A stretch of 64,000 bases of DNA, taken from contig CANQMS010000008.1 in the NCBI GenBank assembly GCA_947624995.1, positions 1-64,000 on the forward strand, written 5' to 3'. Made by a program: the position numbers and the translations under genes. The DNA comes from an uncultured Clostridia bacterium (GTDB taxonomy: Bacteria > Bacillota > Clostridia > Oscillospirales > CAG-272). Below, in pieces: positions 60,577 to 64,000 of the stretch. The notes under the pieces were generated by a model. That model was given only the letters and a program-made list of their open reading frames with translations. It searched no databases and had not been told where the DNA came from. How positions within the stretch are numbered: position 1 is the first letter of the stretch; the number at the start of each line of letters is the position of its first letter.

Positions 60577-61869
60577 ATGCAGATCTATACGGTCACCCCG
60601 GGCGACAGCGTTTATTCGATAGCGCGCACGTTCGGCGTCTCCCCGTCGCTCATCATCAGCGACAACGAGCTTTACGACCCGACAAAGCTCTCGATCGGAC
60701 AGTCGCTCCTCATACGGCAGCCGACCGAGACATACACCGTCGCCTCAGGCGACACGCTCGCCTCCATCGCCGAACGCTTCGGCACGACGGAGAGCGAGCT
60801 ATACCGACAGAATCCGACGCTTGGCGGAAGCTCCTCCATCTCCCCGGGCGAGGTCCTCGTCATACGGACGTCCCCGCCGGACTACGGCGAGCTGATCACG
60901 AGCGCATATGTATATCCCTTTATAGACAATGACACGCTCCGGCGGACGCTACCGTATCTCTCGTACATAACGATCTTCACATACGGCATCCGCCGGGACG
61001 GTTCCCTCATCCCGCCGGGCGACGACAGCGGTGAGGACGCGATCATCTCCGCCTCGAAGGAATACGGCACGCGCCCGCTGCTCATGCTCTCAACGCTCAC
61101 CGAGGACGGCACTTTTTCAAATGAGCTTGCAGACTACGTCCTCAACACTCCCGCCGTCCGGGAGTCCGTCATACGCGATCTTGTCGATACCGTCGTCTCC
61201 AAGGGCTACGCCGGCGTCGATCTTGATTTTGAATACCTCGGGGGAGACAACGCCGCCGCTTACGCGCAGTTCGTGCGTGACGTCAAGGCGGCGCTCTCCG
61301 CCCGCGGCGACTACGCCGTCTGGGTCGCGCTCGCGCCGAAGACGTCCGCGGACCAGCCCGGGCTGCTCTACGCCGGGCACGACTATGAGGCGCTCGCCGA
61401 CGCCGCCGACCGCGTCCTGCTCATGACCTACGAGTGGGGGTACGCGTTCGGTCCGCCGCTGCCGATAGCGCCGCTCGGCGAGGTGCGCGCCGTCGTCAAC
61501 TATGCGCTGACAGAGGCGCCCGCAGAAAAAATAATGCTCGGCATACCGAACTACGGCTACGACTGGACGCTGCCGTACGTTCGCGGCGAAAGCGAGGCGG
61601 AGCCGCTCTCGAACATCGAGGCGCCGCGCCGTGCATACGAGCGCCGCGCGCGCATCGAATTTGACGAGGCGGCGGCGTCCCCGTACTACAGCTACTACCT
61701 GAACGGCAAGGAGCACATCGTCTGGTTCGAGGACCCGAAGAGCATTTCGGCAAAGGCGGAGCTCATACGCGACACCGATCTCTCTGGCGCGGGCATCTGG
61801 AACGGGATGAAATTTTTCCCGGCGCTCTGGCTCATCTTAAACGAGCAGTTCGACATCGTAAAATTCTGA
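60577..61869 (+). CDS. LysM-GH18 spore germination-type hydrolase (SleL/YaaH-like)
   Basis: A 430-residue protein. Two LysM modules (about residues 2-48 and 50-96; YTVTPGDSVYSIARTFG and YTVASGDTLASIAERFG) precede a GH18 barrel (about 108-425). The catalytic motif DxxDxDxE reads GVDLDFEYL (about residue 215). No signal peptide, as in SleL/YaaH cortex-fragment lytic enzymes loaded on the spore. AAGGTGG precedes the ATG. Confidence 0.93.
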   Translation: MQIYTVTPGDSVYSIARTFGVSPSLIISDNELYDPTKLSIGQSLLIRQPTETYTVASGDTLASIAERFGTTESELYRQNPTLGGSSSISPGEVLVIRTSPPDYGELITSAYVYPFIDNDTLRRTLPYLSYITIFTYGIRRDGSLIPPGDDSGEDAIISASKEYGTRPLLMLSTLTEDGTFSNELADYVLNTPAVRESVIRDLVDTVVSKGYAGVDLDFEYLGGDNAAAYAQFVRDVKAALSARGDYAVWVALAPKTSADQPGLLYAGHDYEALADAADRVLLMTYEWGYAFGPPLPIAPLGEVRAVVNYALTEAPAEKIMLGIPNYGYDWTLPYVRGESEAEPLSNIEAPRRAYERRARIEFDEAAASPYYSYYLNGKEHIVWFEDPKSISAKAELIRDTDLSGAGIWNGMKFFPALWLILNEQFDIVKF

Positions 61870-61901
61870 CATCCTCCGCCCCCGGTTTCGGCGGGCGCGG
61901 C

Positions 61902-61949
61902 ATGCAAAAAAGCGGGTCTTTTTAAAAAGGTCCGCTTTTTTGCATTTTT
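61902..61949 (+). terminator. Terminator after the GH18 gene
   Basis: ATGCAAAAAAGCGG pairs perfectly with CCGCTTTTTTGCAT across a 16-base loop, followed by TTTTC. Confidence 0.92.
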
Positions 61950-61953
61950 CCCG

Positions 61954-61982
61954 TTGACTTTGTCTTGCGTTTATGTCATAAT
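61954..61982 (+). promoter_or_regulatory. Promoter of the GH2 gene
   Basis: TTGACT, 17-base spacer, CATAAT. AAGGAGA precedes the ATG 42 bases downstream. Confidence 0.72.
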
Positions 61983-62011
61983 TCTTGTGGAAAAAAAGGG
62001 ACTACCATTAA

Positions 62012-64000
<1,989 letters not shown>

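Overview
The window looks like a chromosomal segment of a GC-rich, spore-forming member of the Clostridia (Oscillospiraceae/Christensenellales-like). The pointers are DUF3794/LysM and LysM-GH18 spore proteins, the DUF5696-YIP1 carbohydrate cluster, ThiW-type vitamin uptake, a class B sortase, KtrAB-type potassium uptake, near-consensus sigma-A promoters (TTGACA-N17-TATAAT) and strong AGGAGG ribosome binding sites. Genus cannot be fixed from the sequence alone. I see no rRNA, tRNA, CRISPR array, prophage or insertion sequence.

Layout. 0-13.7 kb: a seven-gene minus-strand cluster from one promoter at about 13.69 kb. It encodes a giant solute-binding lipid- or wall-side protein, two permeases, an NHL-propeller/YIP1 membrane protein, a 1269-residue DUF5696 protein and two more permeases. 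No ATPase is encoded with it. 14.2-15.7 kb: a DUF3794/LysM spore-coat-type protein. 15.8-19 kb: a ROK kinase and a cysteine-rich HxlR regulator, divergent from a cysteine desulfurase/IscU pair, with one inverted repeat overlapping both promoters. 19.1-22.3 kb: a rhomboid-fold protein lacking the catalytic motif, an ArsR-DUF2087 operon with two palindromic operators, a HAD phosphatase and an ASRT-family protein. 22.4-28.3 kb: a TPP-riboswitch thiamine operon, thiW-thiM-thiE-HAD-thiD-thiC-thiN. 28.4-34.8 kb: an active rhomboid, a MATE exporter, a macro-domain/HTH protein plus vWA protein, a DUF218 protein, a preQ1-I riboswitch with a queuosine-precursor transporter, an SDR and a DUF4298 protein. 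35-38.6 kb: a heterodimeric ABC exporter. 38.7-42.6 kb: a minus-strand operon of sortase B, RlmA-like methyltransferase, glycosyltransferase and DNA polymerase IV. 42.8-48.7 kb: an RNA m5U methyltransferase, an AT-rich AlkZ-like glycosylase, asparaginase, KtrB and KtrA. 48.8-54.3 kb: MBL hydrolase, TIGR04076, radical SAM activase, and an SbcD/YhaN-like nuclease-ATPase pair. 54.4-59 kb: a FtsX/MacB-type ABC transporter, an XRE regulator and small membrane proteins. 59-64 kb: enolase, a LysM-GH18 germination-type hydrolase and a GH2 beta-galactosidase cut by the right edge.

How the parts work together. The thiamine operon is internally coherent: HMP comes from ThiC/ThiD and thiazole is salvaged by ThiM. 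ThiW likely imports a precursor, ThiE joins the two halves, and ThiN pyrophosphorylates thiamine. A phosphatase between ThiE and ThiN is chemically required, and the embedded HAD protein fits that step. Long palindromic intergenic elements with a conserved C-rich tail recur mainly at gene ends across the window and probably serve as terminators.
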